From contig SKMM01000171.1 of assembly GCA_007121055.1 (NCBI GenBank), positions 1-7,571 of the forward strand: a stretch of DNA of 7,571 bases, given 5' to 3'. Both the position numbers and the translations under genes were made by a program. The notes under the pieces were generated by a model. It was given only the letters and a program-made list of their open reading frames with translations. It did no database searches and was not told the DNA's origin. This stretch comes from Paracoccaceae bacterium (GTDB lineage: Bacteria; Pseudomonadota; Alphaproteobacteria; Rhodobacterales; Rhodobacteraceae). Shown here in pieces: positions 5,997 through 7,571 of the stretch (position 1 is the first letter of the stretch; every line of letters begins with the position of its first letter).

Positions 5997-6715
5997 TCCG
6001 GCCCGGTTCCCGCCGCGCGCTCGAGCAGCCGCTCCACCTCCGGCCCGATCGCCTCGACGATCTGGCGCACGCCCTCGGCGTTGGGGTGGATGCGGTCGTC
6101 CTGCATCAGGTCCGCGAGCGACAGCCCCTGCGCGGCCTTCTCGCCTATGGGCCCGAGGAAATCGGGATAATGGATGGCGTCCCACTCCTCTGCCAGCTCC
6201 GCATACATCGCCTCGAAATCGCGCCGGAACTCCGGCCCGAAATTCCCCGGCGCCGGCAGGCCCGCCAACAGCACGGGCACCCCGGCCCCGTCCGCGGCCT
6301 CCAGAATGCCCTCCAGATTGGCCCGGCTGACCGCCGGGTCGAGCCCGCGCAGCAGGTCGTTGCCCCCCAGCGCCACGATCATCGCGTCGGGCTCATCGGC
6401 CAGCGTCCACTCCATCCGCGCAAGCCCGCCCGCGGTGGTGTCCCCCGACACGCCCGCGTTGATGACCTCCACCGCATGGCCGCGCTCGCGCAGCCAGCCC
6501 TCCAGCACCGGCACGAAGCCCTCCTCGGCCGGGAGGCCATAGCCCTGCGTCAGGCTGTCGCCCAGCGCCACGAGCCGCAGATCTTCCGCCGCCACCGGCG
6601 CGGCCAGCAGCAGCGCCGCGATCACGCCTGCGCCGAGGCGATGGACAATCCCGTCCCCGCCCCCATATGCCGCCCAAGGCAAGACACCCAGACCCCGAGC
6701 GGAGATCCGACCCAT
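5990..6715 (-). CDS. tesA: SGNH/GDSL arylesterase, TesA-like, secreted (start uncertain)
   Basis: This is a multifunctional esterase/lysophospholipase of the TesA type, predicted to be periplasmic. With the ATG at 6715 it has 241 residues. The SGNH blocks are complete: ALGDSLTQGYG (50-60, nucleophile Ser54), VSGDTTAGG (89-97, oxyanion Gly91), GGND (117-120, oxyanion Asn119), and DRIHPN with Asp207 and His210. A signal peptide is visible: HR (25-26), hydrophobic core AGVIAALLLAAPV, and A-A-E cleavage context at 42-44. From the ATG the part before the hydrophobic core is unusually long, so the true start may be TTG 6682 or GTG 6625, neither with a good Shine-Dalgarno site. The ATG at 6715 shares a CATG with the start of the divergent ATPase gene. 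TesA divergent from YbbA is a known arrangement. Lipid or peptidoglycan-ester substrates cannot be told apart from sequence. Confidence 0.88.
   Translation of the reverse strand: MGRISARGLGVLPWAAYGGGDGIVHRLGAGVIAALLLAAPVAAEDLRLVALGDSLTQGYGLPAEEGFVPVLEGWLRERGHAVEVINAGVSGDTTAGGLARMEWTLADEPDAMIVALGGNDLLRGLDPAVSRANLEGILEAADGAGVPVLLAGLPAPGNFGPEFRRDFEAMYAELAEEWDAIHYPDFLGPIGEKAAQGLSLADLMQDDRIHPNAEGVRQIVEAIGPEVERLLERAAGTGPEG
6701..6704 (+). promoter_or_regulatory. Ribosome binding site of the YbbA-like gene
   Basis: GGAG ends nine bases before the ATG at 6714, a normal spacing, and supports this start over any frame extending upstream. Confidence 0.5.
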
Positions 6716-7409
6716 GGCCGATCCGATCCTGTCGCTGCGCGACGCCTCGCTGACGCTGATGGGCAATGCCGGGCCGGTGGACATCCTGCGCGGCATCACG
6801 CTCGATGTGCTGCGCGGCGAGACGCTGGGGCTGGTGGGGCCGTCGGGGTCGGGCAAGTCGTCGCTCCTGATGCTGATGGGCGGGCTCGAGCGCGCCACGG
6901 GGGGGCAGGTCACCGCGCTGGGAGAGGACCTGACGGCCCTCAACGAGGACGCGCTGGCGCGGTTTCGTCTGGGCAATATGGGGGTGGTGTTCCAGTCCTT
7001 CCACCTCATCCCCACCATGACGGCGCTTGAAAATGTCGCGACCCCGCTGGAACTCGCGGGCCATGCCGACGCCTTCGACCGCGCCGAGGAGGAGCTGAAG
7101 CGCGTGGGCCTCGGCCACCGGCTCGACCACTACCCCACCCAGATGTCGGGCGGCGAACAGCAGCGCGTGGCGCTGGCCCGCGCCGCCGCACCGCGCCCCG
7201 CGATCCTGCTGGCCGACGAGCCCACCGGCAACCTCGACGGCGCCAACGGCCAGGCGATCATGGACCTCCTCTTCGGCCTGCGCGACCGCCACGGTGCCAC
7301 CCTGATCCTCGTCACCCACGCCCCGGAACTCGCGGCGCGCTGCGACCGGATCATCCGCCTCGCCGACGGCCGCATCGAGGGCGAAGACCTCCGCCGCGCC
7401 GCCGAGTAG
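6714..7409 (+). CDS. ybbA: ABC transporter ATP-binding protein, YbbA/LolD-like
   Basis: This 231-residue ATPase belongs to the MacB/LolD/YbbA group. Visible motifs are Walker A GPSGSGKSS at 42-50, Q-loop Gln94 in VVFQSFHLIPTMTALENV (the group's hallmark), signature MSGGEQQRVALARA at 144-157, Walker B ILLADEPTGNLD at 164-175, and switch His202 in LVTHAPEL. Members pair with FtsX-like permeases and work in lipoprotein release, mechanotransmission or export rather than uptake; here the divergent arylesterase gene points to YbbA of the YbbAP-TesA neighbourhood. The expected permease gene does not begin within the remaining 162 bases. The start has GGAG upstream. Codon use shifts at about codon 90: 8 of 15 Gly codons are GGG before it and none of 12 after it. 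LolD is the main alternative. Confidence 0.9.
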   Translation: MADPILSLRDASLTLMGNAGPVDILRGITLDVLRGETLGLVGPSGSGKSSLLMLMGGLERATGGQVTALGEDLTALNEDALARFRLGNMGVVFQSFHLIPTMTALENVATPLELAGHADAFDRAEEELKRVGLGHRLDHYPTQMSGGEQQRVALARAAAPRPAILLADEPTGNLDGANGQAIMDLLFGLRDRHGATLILVTHAPELAARCDRIIRLADGRIEGEDLRRAAE

Positions 7410-7571
7410 CCGATCCACCGCCTCCCGCGCGCCCCGGCACCGCCCATGCGCCCACCGAAGCCTTCCCTGCACCGTCCAGCCCGTCGCGCCCCCCCCAAGA
7501 CCCCTCGCCTCGATCCCGTGTCCCCCCTTCGACCCTGCACCCTGCCCCCTCGCCCCGAACCCCAAGACCCA
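7410..7571 (+). promoter_or_regulatory. C-rich, G-poor stretch after ybbA; possible Rho-loading region
   Basis: I recognise no gene here. One frame from an ATG at 7446 runs off the end, but it reads as Pro/Arg-rich low-complexity sequence and looks nothing like the FtsX-type permease expected after ybbA. The plus strand is strikingly C-rich, with ten runs of three or more C between 7489 and 7570, including runs of eight (7489-7496) and six (7522-7527). A C-rich, G-poor untranslated transcript is the typical binding region for Rho, so this may terminate the ybbA transcript. Function is inferred from composition alone. Confidence 0.35.

Noticed and set aside
5753..7030. Long plus-strand open frame opposite the arylesterase gene
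   Set aside because: It is antisense to a complete SGNH hydrolase and continues out of frame into ybbA; it has no domain resemblance.
7446..7571. Open frame from ATG 7446 running off the end, considered as the start of the YbbP permease
   Set aside because: The peptide is Pro/Arg-rich with no hydrophobic segment in 42 residues, there is no Shine-Dalgarno site, and it mirrors the C-tract composition; it is treated as non-coding.

Overview
This window is a stretch of ordinary-looking chromosome from a high-GC alphaproteobacterium, most likely a member of the Rhodobacteraceae/Rhodobacterales. The grounds are the very high GC content (about 70% by eye), the strong bias to C- or G-ending codons, tightly packed genes, and the family mix (ThiPQ, a dihydroorotase next to PlsY, a DUF3422 protein, an arylesterase divergent from a YbbA-type ATPase). 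The assignment is by protein resemblance only. I see no rRNA, tRNA, CRISPR array, insertion sequence or phage gene.

Layout. Bases 2-1451 hold the 3' part of thiP (permease) and all of thiQ (ATPase) of the thiamine/TPP ABC importer; thiQ starts at a TTG inside the end of thiP behind a strong GGAGG. After 47 bases comes a second plus-strand cluster, 1499-4288: a small membrane protein with a bacterial PH-like domain, a dihydroorotase-family protein coupled to it by a GTGA overlap, the acyl-phosphate:glycerol-3-phosphate acyltransferase PlsY, and a HIT-family nucleotide hydrolase/transferase. This cluster converges on a minus-strand DUF3422 membrane-anchored protein (4455-5759) across 166 bases that contain an interrupted hairpin. 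Upstream of the DUF3422 gene, a 230-base gap holds a promoter candidate and two hairpins, and then the 3' end of a minus-strand SGNH/GDSL arylesterase (TesA-like). That gene is divergent from a YbbA-like ABC ATPase (6714-7409), an arrangement known from the tesA/ybbA/ybbP locus of other Proteobacteria. The window ends in a C-rich, G-poor stretch (7410-7571) in which I recognise no gene.

Main point of interest. The dihydroorotase homologue has lost almost all of its metal and substrate ligands: both histidines of the HxH motif, the Arg after it, the Asn of the PNTNP motif, a later His ligand and the catalytic Asp. It is therefore very probably a non-catalytic, PyrC'-type protein. In known cases such proteins are structural partners of aspartate carbamoyltransferase (PyrB), but no pyrB lies beside it here. 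Its coupled neighbour is the PH-like membrane protein.

Secondary signals are an abrupt switch from G-ending to C-ending codons inside plsY and inside ybbA, an array of ten C-tracts after ybbA (possible Rho loading site or G-quadruplex on the other strand), and several hairpins and palindromes between genes. I found no convincing new multi-gene system.
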